A stretch of DNA of 64,000 nt, taken from Shinisaurus crocodilurus (taxonomy: Eukaryota > Chordata > Lepidosauria > Squamata > Shinisauridae). Every line of letters starts with the position of its first letter. The first letter of the stretch is position 1. Made by a program: the position numbers and the translations under genes. Of the stretch, positions 9,816 to 20,512 are shown piece after piece. The stretch is taken from contig CM037883.1 in the NCBI GenBank assembly GCA_021292165.1, forward strand, positions 7,046,934 to 7,110,933. Direction: 5' to 3'. The notes below the pieces were generated by a model. It was not told the origin of the DNA. It worked only from the letters and a program-made list of their open reading frames with translations, and searched no databases.

Positions 9816-10394
9816 GGGGAAGGGCCATACCTCTGCGGTAGAGCACAGACAGAGAAGATCCCAAGTTCAATCTCCAGCATCTCCAGGTACAGTTGGGAAG
9901 ACTCCTGTCTGGGGGCAGTGCTAGGTACTGGAAAGATCCGGGGCTCCGGGCGACAGGACAAAAATAATGTACAAATCTGCATATGCTCATTTACGTATGC
10001 TCTCAAGTCTGTAAAGGACCTTGTCTCCTAAGGACACCCCTATTTGTAAAAAGGGATGCATGGACAGGGGAGAGGAGGAGGGCATTTGATTTCAGAAAAA
10101 AGCCTCAGGCAGAAAGATTCTGGGCTGGGGGGGGGAGCAGGAGGGGAAGCACATGTGGGCAAAGAGCCAGCTCATCCAGGGGGATCAGATGCAACAGAAA
10201 TCCTCAGGGCCCCTGTACCTTTATTTCAGCAAGTGCCTGTGGACAGCAGCAGGGTGGTGGGCAGAGGGCCTCCCAGAGATTCAGGGCTTCACATGAAAGA
10301 TTCAGGGCTCCAGCCCTGGTGGGCCACCCCCTAACACTGCCTCTGCTCCTGTCTCAAAACCCTGGAGAAGCTACTGTCAGTCAGTGTGGAACAG
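9816..10394 (+). mobile_element. tRNA-Ala-like SINE interrupted by a DNA element
   Basis: The head GGGCCATACCTCTGCGGTAG and B box AGTTCAATCTCCAG run to GACTCCTGTC. After the insertion at 9910-10345 the body resumes as TCAAAACCCTGGAGAAGC and GTCAGTCAGTGTGG. The split is exact, with the target octamer duplicated. Confidence 0.85.
9910..10345. mobile_element. Non-autonomous hAT-like element inside a SINE
   Basis: A 436-bp insert with inverted ends GGCAGTGCTAGG (left) and CCTAACACTGCC (right). It is flanked by the perfect 8-bp duplication CTCCTGTC (9902-9909, 10346-10353). The open frames of 147 and 92 codons inside it are purine-rich and show no transposase motif, so I treat it as non-coding. 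Confidence 0.85.
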
Positions 10395-10507
10395 GGGTGG
10401 TCAACATGTGGCATTCCATATGTTAGACCGCAATTCCTACCAGCTTTACCCAGCAAAGCCAATGGTGAGGAGTGATGGGAATTGCAGTCCAACAATACCT
10501 GGAGGGT
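10395..10507. mobile_element. Short palindromic DNA element
   Basis: GGTGGTCAACATGTGGCATT at the left, and ATGGGAATTGCAGTCCAACA followed by ACCTGGAGGG at the right, give the divergent inverted structure of the family at 4545 and 13894. No clean target duplication. Confidence 0.6.
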
Positions 10508-10560
10508 ATTCCTGTGGTTGCTCTGTTCCCACTGAGAGTTCTCTACCCCACTACCTATAG

Positions 10561-10689
10561 CAATGTTCTCCAACCCTGCTGGGTCCCCAGGTGTTTTTGG
10601 CCTACAACTCCCAGCATGCCCTAGCTGGCTGGGGCATGCTGGGAGTTGTAGGCCAAAAACATCTGGGGACCCAAGGTTGGAGAACACTG
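10561..10689. mobile_element. hAT-type MITE, family 'TTGGGTCCCCAGATG', copy B
   Basis: A 129-bp palindrome with ends CAATGTTCTCCAACC and GGTTGGAGAACACTG, flanked by a perfect 8-bp duplication ACCTATAG (10553-10560, 10690-10697). Confidence 0.94.
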
Positions 10690-10699
10690 ACCTATAGAG

Positions 10700-11655
10700 T
10701 TCAGAATGGCTCACATCCACATAGCTGCCATTATTCCACACCAGGAACACGGACCAAGGACATGGAAATTCCATGTGAGAAGCGACCTCTGTGTGAAATC
10801 ATACAAAATGGCAGGGGATCGGGAGAGTGAGAAAGAAGATGAAGAACTCGCCACAGGAACGCCCCTTTCAGTACACCCCTGAGGCAACTGCATGCGCCGG
10901 CTCACAGTCATTTCTGCATTTTGTACAGTGCTTAGTGCAATTATGATCTAAAGATAGTACTACCAGTAGTGCTTCTCTATTCCCAGCAAAATAAAAAAAT
11001 AAAAAAATTAGTCTTATGAACACAGTGCTGGTTTTAGGAGTATTTTCATGCCTGAGGGAGTGGTAGAATCCCTTTGGCAGCATGTGGGCTCTTTTACTTT
11101 GAAGAGTATTTTCAAGCCATATTGTGCTTACGGAGACGTTTTGGTAGAACTCCAACAGAACGAGTGGTTAGGGTGGGGGCCTGCATATGCAGTTCTTAAA
11201 ACTTTTCTAGAATTTTAAAAAAGAAAGAATAAAAAGGCAAAGAAACTGAAGATCATATAGGTTTGGCCAAAGGGATGGGGGCAAAGCATGAATCCCCTTT
11301 GTCCATGGATCAGGGCCCTGTTCTATGCAACGTTCCCTGTGTTTCCATTAAACTTTGCATTAGAAAAAACATGCCCCGTGTACTCACTAATGGATTTACC
11401 AACTACAGCACCCTCAAAGCCAGGCAGAGAGACACAGGAAGTAACTCGGAAAGACAGGATACGTCGGGACTGAAATCAGAATTCATTTTGTCAAAGGGAT
11501 TAATTTAAACATGAATTGCATCGGTGTCTCGGGAGCCATGAAAATACATGGTTGAAAGTCAAATATCTACAACCATCTTGTAACGCAGAAGTGCAAACTC
11601 CAGACCAGAAGCATTTCTGGATTCTTTCCCGTATTGTTCCAACTGCATTGACTTT
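10700..11655. other. Unassigned intergenic DNA
   Basis: No gene or repeat family recognised. Open frames of up to 95 codons lack motifs and splice context. Confidence 0.45.
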
Positions 11656-11659
11656 GGTT

Positions 11660-11930
11660 ATCTTTCAGGCACAATTCAAAGTTATTATCTGCAAAGCCCT
11701 AAATGACCACAGACTTTTCGGTACCTTCAGGACTGCCTCCCTCCTTATGAAGCCTGTCTTTTGGAAATGCTCATTACTGTGAGACCCAGTATATTGTATT
11801 TTCTCAGCTGTTGCACCTCAGCTATGGAAATCCCTCCGCGAAAAGGCCCATCTAAACCTGGCCTTAATGGGTCTTCATAGACAGGTGAATGCTGATTTGT
11901 TCAGATGGGCATTCACGTAGAGACAGGTAC
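11660..11930 (+). pseudogene. L2-like LINE, C-terminal RT fragment
   Basis: Frames give QFKVIICKALND, then VAPQLWKSLREKAHLN and RQVNADLFRWAF. These are the conserved 'F(K)VL..KAL', 'APQLWN.LP' and 'R..L...LF..AF' landmarks at the end of L2/CR1-group polymerases. It changes frame and contains stops, so it is a decayed copy. Confidence 0.72.
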
Positions 11931-11984
11931 GAGACAGCGGAGTTGCTCCTGATTTTATTGGCATTGTGAGTTCCATGTTTGTGG

Positions 11985-12012
11985 TTTTATTTATTTATTA
12001 TATTTATACCCC
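11985..12012 (-). repeat. SINE/LINE tail stub
   Basis: TTTATTTATTATATTTATACC is the minus-strand end of the GGTATAAATATAATAAATAAA tail. Nothing more of the element remains. Confidence 0.5.
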
Positions 12013-12069
12013 ACTTTTATTGGTTCTTTATTTGTGTTGTGTGCATTCACAATAATGTTATTATATGCA

Positions 12070-12200
12070 CCGATCTTCCCACATAAAACAGTTTCACGCA
12101 CAGGCGTCTTCCAACCCAACCCAACCCACCAAACAACAACAATAATCCTGGAAGACAATCTTACTCGGTCACGAGTGATTGCCTGATTATGATTATATGC
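12070..12200 (+). mobile_element. 3' end of zinc-finger-type LINE
   Basis: GAAGACAATCTTACTCGGTC, then ACGAGTGATTGCCTGATTATG, is the plus-strand version of the 3' terminus that follows the open frame at 43951-44586 (there CATCATCAGGCGATCACTCG). It is the truncated tail of the same LINE family. Confidence 0.7.
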
Positions 12201-12261
12201 ACAATAACAACAGTGTTATTATTATATTATACTCTATATAATAAAGTATATTCATTTTTAA

Positions 12262-12425
12262 AAAAAGAAGTGTTGGAAGAAGAGGAACGTCCTGGCTGAA
12301 AAACCTTAAAGAATGATTTCGAGGCAATACAGTATCATTGCTTAGAGTGGCCATATCTAAAGACTGTTTAGACATGATGATGTCCAACCTCTGGTAGGAG
12401 AGGAACAACAACAACAAGAAAATTT
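12262..12425 (+). mobile_element. Non-LTR retrotransposon 3' fragment
   Basis: Shares CTGAAAAACCTTAAAGAATG, GTGGCCATATCTAAAGACTG and GACATGATGATGTCCA with the minus-strand fragment at 555-700. It is a second, 5'-truncated copy of that LINE, ending in (AAC)n-like sequence. Confidence 0.75.
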
Positions 12426-12429
12426 TTTA

Positions 12430-13289
12430 AAAAACCCCATCAACTCCTGCTTTAACTGCACTGACCACAAAACGTAGCATACCTCAACCCACACTGATCG
12501 ACTCCATCAATTCAATGCAGCTTCCAGCCTCAGATATACCAGTGGATGAGTTCTTGTTAGCTTGGCTTCAGCACAAACCCCTTTCAGCATCAATAGTTTT
12601 TGCAACACACTCACAAAAATCAGCTGACTACCAACACACTGAGCTAAGGTCATAAACACTCTTTTCATGAATGCATGACTGTGTCACATTTCTAGCCTTG
12701 TAAGAAAGTGAAGAATAAAGCTGGTCACTTGGATATAGCTCTACTGACCGCAACACTGATTTATACTGATTTAAAACAGCTGAGGGTTTTATTTCTGGGT
12801 TTATTTCTGCTTGACACTTCAAAATTAGAACCTTAAAATAAAAAAAAACACCAAAAAGAAAACCAGGAGTGCTGCGTCAATGTGTAGGCTGCAAGAAGAA
12901 CAAGAGAGCTTGTTTCACTACAGGCTGAAAATGGAAACTATCATTAGTAATGATGTTCTGATGAGATAACTTCTACAGGGGAAAAGAAAGGGCTGAAATT
13001 CATTCTAGTGATACACTGCTAGTTCTTCTGACATGACACTGTTCCCAAACCTTTTCTCCCTCTGTGTAAGTCTCTATGTGAAAAATGCGTCCACATGTTC
13101 CCAAGTATTGTATATGTGGAATTTCCTGTTGACCGCATTGCCATATGACTAGAGCACACTGTCATACTTCATACTTTCCCTCCCTTGAATACGGAGAGGG
13201 GTGGAATGGGATTGTCCCTGCTGGCCCAGCCGGACTTCTTTGTGTTCAACTCCAGTGTTGTGCTGATTACTAAAAAATAAAAAATAAAT
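12430..13289. other. Unassigned intergenic DNA
   Basis: No gene or named repeat recognised. Confidence 0.45.
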
Positions 13290-13606
13290 CTACTCATCAA
13301 ATACTTTCCAGAGAAGATAGAAGGGGTGAGAAGTGGGTGGGAGCATCAAAGAATGAAGGTGGCCAAACAGATTCCACAACATAAAGAACGGCAACATCTG
13401 AAAGGCTAATTTATCTGTAGTCGCTTATTACATTTGGCTGAAATGGTTAAGGCCATGATCCAACCAAGTAATTTACACACAAGTAAGAGCAGCACCCTCA
13501 GAGTCTGAGCATCCTTTGACATTTTCTCTCTAGCCGCTCCCACCCTCAAAAATGTTTGCCTCTTTGGGTGTGCGATTGTGACCATAGTACGTACTACGGT
13601 GGTTTT
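13290..13606 (-). repeat. Duplicated block, copy 1 (unique-looking half)
   Basis: Inverted and highly similar to 47633-47948. Shared phrases include ATCAAATACTTTCCAGA, GGGTGGGAGCATCAAAGAAT and TTACACACAAGTAAGAGCAG. Both copies keep a minus/plus-matched open frame of about 60 codons (MVTIA.PKRQT.LRVGAAR) with few differences. I see no homology to a known domain, so the frame may simply reflect sequence similarity. Confidence 0.8.
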
Positions 13607-13772
13607 CATAGATTTCATAGATCATAGAGTTGGAAGGAGCCAACAAGGCTATCGAGTCCAACCCCCTGCTCAATGCAGGAAACTAGAGGAGGAGTCTCCC
13701 ATCCAAGTAATAACCAGGCCTGACCCTGCTTAGCTTTCCATGCTCAGACAAGCTGAGCCAGCGTAAGCCGCT
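13607..13772 (-). mobile_element. 5S rRNA-derived SINE with CR1 tail, copy 2
   Basis: Same architecture as at 8608: CR1 tail at the left (CATAGAGTTGGAAGGAGCC), 5S-derived promoter region at the right (minus-strand AAGCTAAGCAGGGTCAGG). It interrupts the duplicated block. The paralogue at 47.6 kb shows the uninterrupted junction GGTGGTTTTCAAGTATTC (minus sense). Confidence 0.9.
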
Positions 13773-13893
13773 TTTTCAAGTATTCTAGCTTAAGAACGTA
13801 AGAAGAGCCCTGCTGGATCAGACCAAGGGTCCATCTAGTCCAGCATTCTGCTCACACAGTGGCTGTCCAGATGCCCACAGGAAACCCACAAGC
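13773..13893 (-). repeat. Dispersed 'CTGGATCAGACC' repeat
   Basis: AAGAGCCCTGCTGGATCAGA, GTCCAGCATTCTGCTCACAC and AGTGGCTGTCCAG are the minus-strand start of the family at 3594. It is part of the duplicated block and is cut by the MITE at 13894. Confidence 0.78.
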
Positions 13894-14027
13894 AGGGCAT
13901 GTGGTCCTCCAGATGTTACTGGACTGCAACTCCCATCAGCCCCAGCCAGCCTATCCAACAGAGAGGGATTATGGGAGTTACAGTCCTACAACATCTGGAG
14001 GACTACATGTTCCCCATCCCTGGTCTA
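13894..14027. mobile_element. Short hAT-like palindromic element
   Basis: Inverted arms ATGTGGTCCTCCAGATGTTA and ACATCTGGAGGACTACATG, ending TTCCCCATCCCTG. The middle is ACTGCAACTCCCATCAGCCC. The left end has lost several bases, so the target duplication cannot be read. Inserted in the preceding repeat. Confidence 0.75.
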
Positions 14028-14051
14028 TACCCTGCTTCTTTTTAGTGAGCT

Positions 14052-14290
14052 AAAAACATAAGAAGAGTCCTGCTGGATCAGACCAAGCCAGGGTCCGTCT
14101 AGTCCAGCATTCTGTTCACACAGTGGCCAACCAGTTGCTCATGGGATCCCACAGGCAGGACATGAGTGCAACAGCACCCTCCCACCCATGCTCCCCAGCA
14201 ACTGGTGTACATAGGCAGACTGCCTCTGAACCTGGATATTGCCTACTGATACATAAACTCCTCCATGCAGTCAGGAACCCTGTTTGATCA
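14052..14290 (-). repeat. Dispersed 'CTGGATCAGACC' repeat, second copy
   Basis: AAGAGTCCTGCTGGATCAGA, CACAGTGGCCAACCAGTTGC, AACAGCACCCTCCCACCC and CAGCAACTGGTGTACATAGG in order. Longer than the neighbouring copy at 13773. Confidence 0.8.
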
Positions 14291-14511
14291 GGATTCATAA
14301 AATGAATTTTCACACAATGTGCAGAGATTGGGGTGGAGTGGGGTCAGCATTCAGTAAATGCGTGTAAGGAACATATGAAAAGGGTTAGGTCAAACAAGGG
14401 TTTGCTCAGCCCTTATCTTGCTGGCTGTGGAGAACCAGTAGCCATTGCTACCCATGGAGCACTGTTACAGGTTTTCAAGTAGCCTTCCACGGTAAGCCTG
14501 TGACGGATGGA

Positions 14512-15510
14512 CAGGGATGTTGAAGAGTCCTTGGTCTCAAGCCACGAGTCGAGTCACGAGTCTTTGGACCCGAGTCTCAAGTCCGAGTCCGAGTCCTTGG
14601 TCCAAAATGGTGACTCACGAGTCACAAGTCACGAGTCACTCCCAAAGCTGACTCCACGAGTCCCTATTAAAATCAATGGGGGGGGTTTCCCAACAAAATA
14701 AGGCTACTTCAGATATGTGGTTTAAATAAATTCTAGGCACAAGTGTGCCTTTTTATTTCAAAACTCTGCAACTGATTTTGGCAAGAACAGACCAGGCAGA
14801 AAAACCCAAAATAACCAGACAGGCAGAGGAGGCAGGGAACCCCAAAGCAGGCAGGCAGAGGCCTTTGTCTTGGACAATTCAACTGTTGAACTGGTCAAGA
14901 AGAGACCAGGCAGGCAGAGGAGGCTGGGAACCCTAGGCAGGCAGAGGCAGCCAAACCCAAAATGTCTGAAAGGTTGCATTTTAGAAAAATGATTTAAAAA
15001 ATAAACTTGCTGTACTTCCTAAAACTTATCCATGTTGCATTTGAGGAACATGATTTTTTCTAAATGTTTGGGCCCCATTCTGGAACGATGAGATCTCATC
15101 ACAATTCCACCCTCACTGAACACCCGCTCCACTGGTGATGAACTTGCTGGAACCAGAAACACACTCAGAGCAGCCACACAGAGTAATCTCAGGTCCTTCT
15201 TCTGCCTCTCCCAAGTACGCAACACATCAATCAAAATAAATCTTGACACACTGTTGGGGCTGCACTCCTGGTAGCCGTCCATAGTGGCCGAGCAGCGGCA
15301 CATCTCGCTTCCATGCGCTCTTCGCCGGCAACCACGCTCCTCTCCACTCCTTTTGGCATAGCCCAGGGATGTTGAAGAGTCCTTGGTCTCGAGTCCCGAG
15401 TCGAGTCTCGAGTCCCATTAAAAATATTGGGACTCGAGTCCGAGTCGAGTCAGAGGGGGGACTCAGTCCGACTCACAAGTCGAGTCCTCGAGTCCGAGTC
15501 CTCATCCCTG
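14512..15510. mobile_element. hAT element with GAGTC-rich ends, copy 1
   Basis: 999 bp, from CAGGGATGTTGAAGAGTCC to GAGTCCTCATCCCTG, with a perfect 8-bp target duplication CGGATGGA (14504-14511, 15511-15518). Both ends are packed with (C)GAGTC / GACTC(G) hexamers in direct and inverted order. A second terminal-type sequence, CAGGGATGTTGAAGAG, recurs internally at 15364. The interior carries a hAT transposase C-terminal fragment on the minus strand (15019-15303). A shorter sibling is at 41735-42401. Confidence 0.94.
15019..15303 (-). pseudogene. hAT transposase C-terminal dimerisation region, remnant
   Basis: Ninety-four codons on the minus strand. The second half has the hAT dimerisation signature: a hydrophobic run LSVFLVPASSSPVERVFS, then GG, R.HRSR, and LEKIMFLKCN at the end. 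The intact family has an upstream zinc finger and a DDE catalytic domain, and none of that is present here. It is an exon-sized remnant inside a non-autonomous element and cannot catalyse transposition. In the sibling element at 41735 only the first part of this frame survives. Confidence 0.85.
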
Positions 15511-15689
15511 CGGATGGAACTACCACCATCTTTCTTTAGAGACTTGGTCAACAGGTTAGAAAGCCCATGGGGATTGTCACACGATAGCTCAGGCATGCAT
15601 TCTGATCTTTAAAGTCATTACTTAGCCCCAGCCTGGCCAATCAGCGAGCCTAGGCAGCTTCCTATTACAGCACATGGTAAGGGGCAGCT

Positions 15690-15715
15690 GCAGCAGCAGC
15701 AGCAGCAGCAGCAGC
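15690..15715. repeat. (CAG)n microsatellite
   Basis: About nine CAG/GCA units. Confidence 0.9.
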
Positions 15716-15833
15716 AAAGTGAAGGGGAATCTCTCATGCCCAGTGTGGCTTTGCTGTTAGGGCACACCAGCATATCTACACTACTTCTGTGTATCTGTTT
15801 TATACTGGTGCAATTCTTCCCCCAGAGATTGCT

Positions 15834-16073
15834 ATTTTATTTATTATATTTATACCCTGCCTTTTTTCCTGCAAGGAACCCAAGGCGGCTTACATAATCC
15901 TCCTCATCCTCCTCTTCCTCTCCATTTTATCCTCACAACAACCCTGTGAGGTAGGTTAGGCTGAGAGACCGTGACTGGCCCAAAGTCACCCAGGGAGCTT
16001 CGTGGCCAAGTAGGGACTAGAACCCGGATCTCCCGAGTCCCAGTCCAACACTCTAACCACTATGCCACGCTGC
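15834..16073 (-). mobile_element. tRNA-derived SINE (GGCGGGGTATAAAT tail)
   Basis: Near full length on the minus strand. It runs from the tail TATTTATACCCTGCC through CAAGGCGGCTTACATAATCC and ACAACCCTGTGAGGTAGG to the tRNA-like head CTAGAACCCGGATCTCCCGA (B box) and CACTATGCCACGCTG (A box). Same family as 43045. Confidence 0.9.
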
Positions 16074-17369
16074 TAGCAATTGTAGTTTGATAAAGGTGGT
16101 GAGACTTCTGTATACGAGACACCCCCCTCCCCTCACAGAACTATAATTCCCAGGTTCTCTGGGGTAAGGGAACAAGTATTGGTTGTTGCCTTGTACAAAG
16201 ATCTGTTCTTTCAGGGCTGAAGTTATGCCTCCAAACTACATTACATAAACCTAAGAAAGAATAATTCCATATCACATTAAAATTAAGCTGTTTCTTGAAC
16301 AGAACACGGCAGCTGCTAAGCAGTACAACGCCAACACTCCACAGCCGTTTAGGGCACATGGGGACAGGTAGCAAAGAGAACCAAAGCTAATTGAAATTTC
16401 AGGGAAAAACTGAGAAGCAGGAAGTTAATTATGCTTCTGGGGATGCCTCTCAGAATGTCCTTGTGATCAGATCAGCTTATTTTACACTGCATTGTTGAAA
16501 ACCAGTAAATAAAAACCTACAGCATATACAAAAAAAGAAAGAAAAAGAAAAGAAAAAAGGCAATTAAAGTATGGCATGCATTGGATCATTTCTGCATTTG
16601 ATTGTGGTGAAAACCAGGATTTTATATCTAGTTTTGTTTAAGAAAAACCTAACACACTTAAAGCGAGCGAGCGAGAGATCGTATCAATTCAGAAATTTTA
16701 TTACTGGTCCAAATAACTATAGGAGGTTTTGTACAACACGATTAACTCTTTTCACAGAAAATTCAAAACATGGATTTTAATCTGCATTGTTTTGGTGAAA
16801 GGAATCGGATGTGTACTCTGCTTTCATTGTTGCAAACAATCTACTATAAACATCTTTTGTATCAGGCAATGGGTTTAAGATGCCTTTCTTTTTTACACTG
16901 AGTGTCTTTTCTTTGTTATTTTTTTGTCAAGAAAACAGTTATAGATCAACTATCCACCAAATATCACCCATATTGAGATATTGTAATATTTGTCATCTCT
17001 TAATTGATCAGTCAGTCAAAAGCAGGACAGTTAATTAACTCAAAAAATCTTTAATTGGTTGCCACGGAAGTCCACAGTAATTGCATTTTCACTCTTTTTA
17101 AAACAACGCATTTGATAGCACTTTGTCAGGAACCCGTTCCCCCTGTTGCTTATTCCTTCCTACAGCCTCAAGAGACAATGCAAGGGAATCAAAACATTTC
17201 AGAACTGAGAAATTAATCTGAAACCACAAAACCTATCCAGAGGCCCAGAAGCAGATGTCCTACCTGAAATTTCCCTTTAATCCATTCTCTGAAGCCTAGC
17301 TAAATTTCAGATTGCCACAATCTCTTTTAAATTAGATATTCATTTGCTGGAGAGAAAACAGAGAATGAA

Positions 17370-17418
<49 letters not shown>

Positions 17419-18477
17419 TTCTTTCTTTCTTTTACACAACTGCTCCAACTGGAATGTCTGCCTCTTTTTCAAGGAGAACTTTTGTGACAGAGGCAGCGTT
17501 TGTCTGATGTGCCAGTTCTTTTCTCTGCTCCTATTTAGACATTTGTTACGGGAGCACAGCAAAATGACAGCTAATGAATGAGAAATGAATAAGGAGCCAC
17601 ATTATTGCCAGCAGTGAATGTCTGTTCTGTCCTCCTATGAGTCAAATGGGGGTAATTTCCTAAGCTAAGATTTGAATTCTGCACGAAAGTATCAACTCCG
17701 CTCAAACTCTGCTCACAGGCTGCCCTCTCTGCAATTGTTACAAGAGTCTTCAGTCTCTTTGTTACACAGCTGCATAGATGTACACATACTCTCATGTAAG
17801 CAGTTCCACAACGACAGTCCTTCCTCGACAAACACTTCTAGAAAGCAAAGCTGGAGGTCTATTTCACTTGAAAATACATTCCTCGTCTTTTTTAACAAGT
17901 CTCCAATTTATACGATCAGGACTAAGTGCACATGAGCCTTCCAATATGATTTCCCACTTACATTTTCAATATCATCATTTTTTTTTTAAATTAAAAAAAA
18001 AGGCCGACTGAGCATTCCTGAGAATTCTTTTCAAACTCATGCCATGACTTTTAGTAAGAAACACCTTTCCCATAAACGAGGACATAATTGTAGATGAGTT
18101 TACTATTTTTCCCCCACCCTGTTCTGCAAAATCAAACGTGGTTAGTGATGTCGGACTGGGGTCAGGGCCCCGTGTCAGGGTCAACATTGTTGGGCATCTA
18201 CCAAGGCGCACAGCATAGCAGGGGACCACTGGTGATCCCCTGAGCCCCCCCTTATTCGACCTGCCTGTTTACTTGTCCTCTCCAAGCATAATAAGAGCAA
18301 AGAGAAAGAGTAGCAGACTCTAATCACCTTTCCCTCCCCTTCTGGTCTCTGGCGCGGACTGGGACAAGAGGGAGAAGGCAAGCAAATGGGCAGTGGTGAC
18401 AAAGGCCCAACTGGGGAGCCTCCCCCAACTGATACTGCCCATGCATGAGCCCACCAAAATCTGGAGCTGGCAGTGAC
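16074..18477. other. Mostly unassigned, A+T-rich in part
   Basis: Apart from a (CT)n/(CTTT)n microsatellite at 17372-17432 and a short phrase AACTATAATTCCCAGG near 16140 that resembles a MITE end, I recognise no repeat family and no coding exon. Open frames of up to 104 codons at 17.6-18.5 kb overlap on both strands and lack motifs. Confidence 0.45.
17372..17432. repeat. (CT)n then (CTTT)n microsatellite
   Basis: About 22 CT units followed by four CTTT-type units. Confidence 0.95.
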
Positions 18478-19345
18478 TGGATTCGCACAACACACTAAGC
18501 CTTGGTGGCTTCCAGGACCGGTGCAAGGCAGTTTGGTGCCCTAGGCAAGATCAGATATTTAGCGCTCCTCCTTCCCACTTGAGAGCGCTGTTTTTTTTTC
18601 CCAAGGCGTTTCTGGTGCCCTCTTTGGCCCAGTGCCCTAGGCAGCTGCCTAGTTGGCCTAATGGTAGCACCGGCCCTGGTGGCCTCGAAGCCACCGCAGG
18701 TTGGCGTGCTGTGTGAACCCAGTGCGCTTCCCACAGGGTGGCTTTATAGCCCACCTGGGTGGGCTTATAAGCCACCCTGTAAGCCATGGCTTGTAGTTGG
18801 ATTTCGTAGCCACCCCTGGGCTTGCCGTGTTGTCTGAACCTGGATGACACAACAAGCCAAGCGGTAGCTGAAGCCTTTACAGAGCCACTTGGCAAAAGCG
18901 GCAAAAAAAGAAAAAGAAAAAAAAAACTTTGCCGCTCTAGCCAAGCGGCTCTGGGTGAGCACTAAGGACACCTGCCCAAAGTGCCCAAGTGGCACTTTGG
19001 GCAGCCGTCATCGGCATCCCCTCCACCACGCGCCACCACCTCAAGACCTGCATGCAGCTTGAGGAGGCAGCATGCGGTGGCACCACCAGTGTCCGCCATG
19101 CACTGCCTCCGCAAGCCCTGCATGGGGCTTGAGGAGGTGGTGGCGCATGGCAGCACCAATCAGATCGTGGCTCATCACACTGCCCCGCTCGCCGCGGCCA
19201 TCCAAAAGGGCTGGCAGCCGCAGCATTGAGCAGGGGGAGGCCTCCCCTAGAGGAGACTGAGCAGAGCGTGGTTCGTTCCCCCCCCTCCACCCGGCTGCCC
19301 GATCCCTGGCTACGCAGTGTGGCTAAGCGTGTCGTGTGAACCCTC
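18478..19345. mobile_element. Composite of 'GGTTCACACAACACGCTAAGCC' MITE pieces
   Basis: Terminal-type motifs recur in both orientations: CTGGATTCGCACAACACACT (18478), CGTGCTGTGTGAACCCAG (about 18703), TGTTGTCTGAACCTGG (about 18830) and GCTAAGCGTGTCGTGTGAAC (about 19323). A strong local palindrome lies at about 18735-18780 (GGGTGGCTTTATAGCC against GGCTTATAAGCCACCC). A GC-rich core with inverted segments follows (18960-19260). It looks like several partial copies or one element with repeated ends. The large overlapping open frames here come from the base composition. The 166-bp MITE at 18513 is nested inside. Confidence 0.6.
18513..18678. mobile_element. 166-bp hAT-type MITE, copy 2
   Basis: Ends CAGGACCGGTGCAAGGCAG and GGTAGCACCGGCCCTG. 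The flanking octamers are GTGGCTTC (18505-18512) and GTGGCCTC (18679-18686), 7 of 8 matching. Same length and layout as at 7362. Confidence 0.92.
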
Positions 19346-20283
19346 CCGATGCAAAGATGCCTCAGATCACAAGACTCTGGGGTCAGAGGCTGCTCGTGGG
19401 ACTCATATAAGTCAGGGGGCTTGGCCTGGTGGAATGTGGTATAGTCAGGTAGGAGTGGGGGGGCCAGCACCGGAGAGGTCAGGAAGTAGAGCTTTGTGCT
19501 TCAGGGTGAACTGGAGCCTGATGGACACTGGGATGCTCATGAAAAGCCTTTGGAACTTGTGTCCTCATTCTGAGATCCTCGGAAGACCCTGAAAAACCTG
19601 GCAGCACCGTCAGGAGATATTGCAAGCTACATGGCATAACAACCGTTCCCCTAATCTCTCTCTCCCCCCCCCTTTTCTTTTCTCAAAAACCCTAAGAATA
19701 ATGGATGGAAAATATACAACTACAGGGTTTTGTATGTGTTGCTGCAACACTCTTATCAACCAAGGAATTATCAACCAAGGAATGCATTTCACTGAAAACT
19801 TTGAAGTTCTTAGATATTATCCCAATAACTAGTTTCCACAAAAATGTGTCAGAGACATAGCCTTTTATGTGTTTATACAATTTTACGGAAACTGGAACAA
19901 AAACACACAGAAAGGATCACATGCCATTCTATTTACAATACACTGGAAGGTTCAGAAGGCACAGTGTTGGCAATCAGAAGCATGACTGAAGAAAGCGTAT
20001 TTTATACAAACTAAGGAAATTTCAGGAAGGTCAGATTGTTGGAACAGGAGCTTTAATCCATTACCCCGTTAAACTGAATTGAATTTGAACCCATTAGCTT
20101 TAAACCGTGTTAAACCAACTTAAACCAAAATACTTCACCTTAGTCTGTTAGTGGACGGGTTAACGGACACCGGGCTCATGTTTTCACCATTTCAAGAAAG
20201 AAGTTTAAAATGCCATTTTTAATGGCAGCTAACAGAACAGATAGTATAAACCTAATCTGTCAAGACAACCAAAACTACCACTG
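19346..20283. other. Unassigned intergenic DNA
   Basis: No gene recognised. A local cluster of TTTAAACC / TTAAACC phrases (20060-20130) is unexplained. Confidence 0.4.
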
Positions 20284-20512
20284 ACATTGTGACTCCTATT
20301 TTGGTGGGGCTCCTTCTCTATTTCAGGATCTGCAGGTTTTATTCAGAGCTGCAGGTTTTATTAGGAACTATCCAAGGTGCTCCAGGGTGTTGAACGAATT
20401 TTGGGGATGAAGTTCAGCACCATGGATTGCTCCTATGAAGCTCCAAATAAAGCCTGCAATACTTATAATGGAAAAGGAGCCCCACCAAAATAGGAGTCAC
20501 CAGCCTTCCCTG
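20284..20512. mobile_element. MITE, family 'GGAGGCTGGTGACTCC', diverged copy
   Basis: Inverted pair TGACTCCTATTTTGGTGGGG (left) and CCCCACCAAAATAGGAGTCA (right, before CCAGCCTTCCCTGG). Centre: CATGGATTGCTCCTATGAAG. A short internal duplication of GCAGGTTTTATT is present near 20332-20360. Confidence 0.8.

Noticed and set aside
9983..10426. 147-codon plus frame and overlapping frames at 10 kb
   Set aside because: They lie across the 436-bp hAT-like insert and its host SINE, and no transposase motif is present.
18937..19470. 177-codon minus frame and overlapping plus frames
   Set aside because: GC-rich palindromic MITE composition produces open frames on both strands. No protein family recognised.
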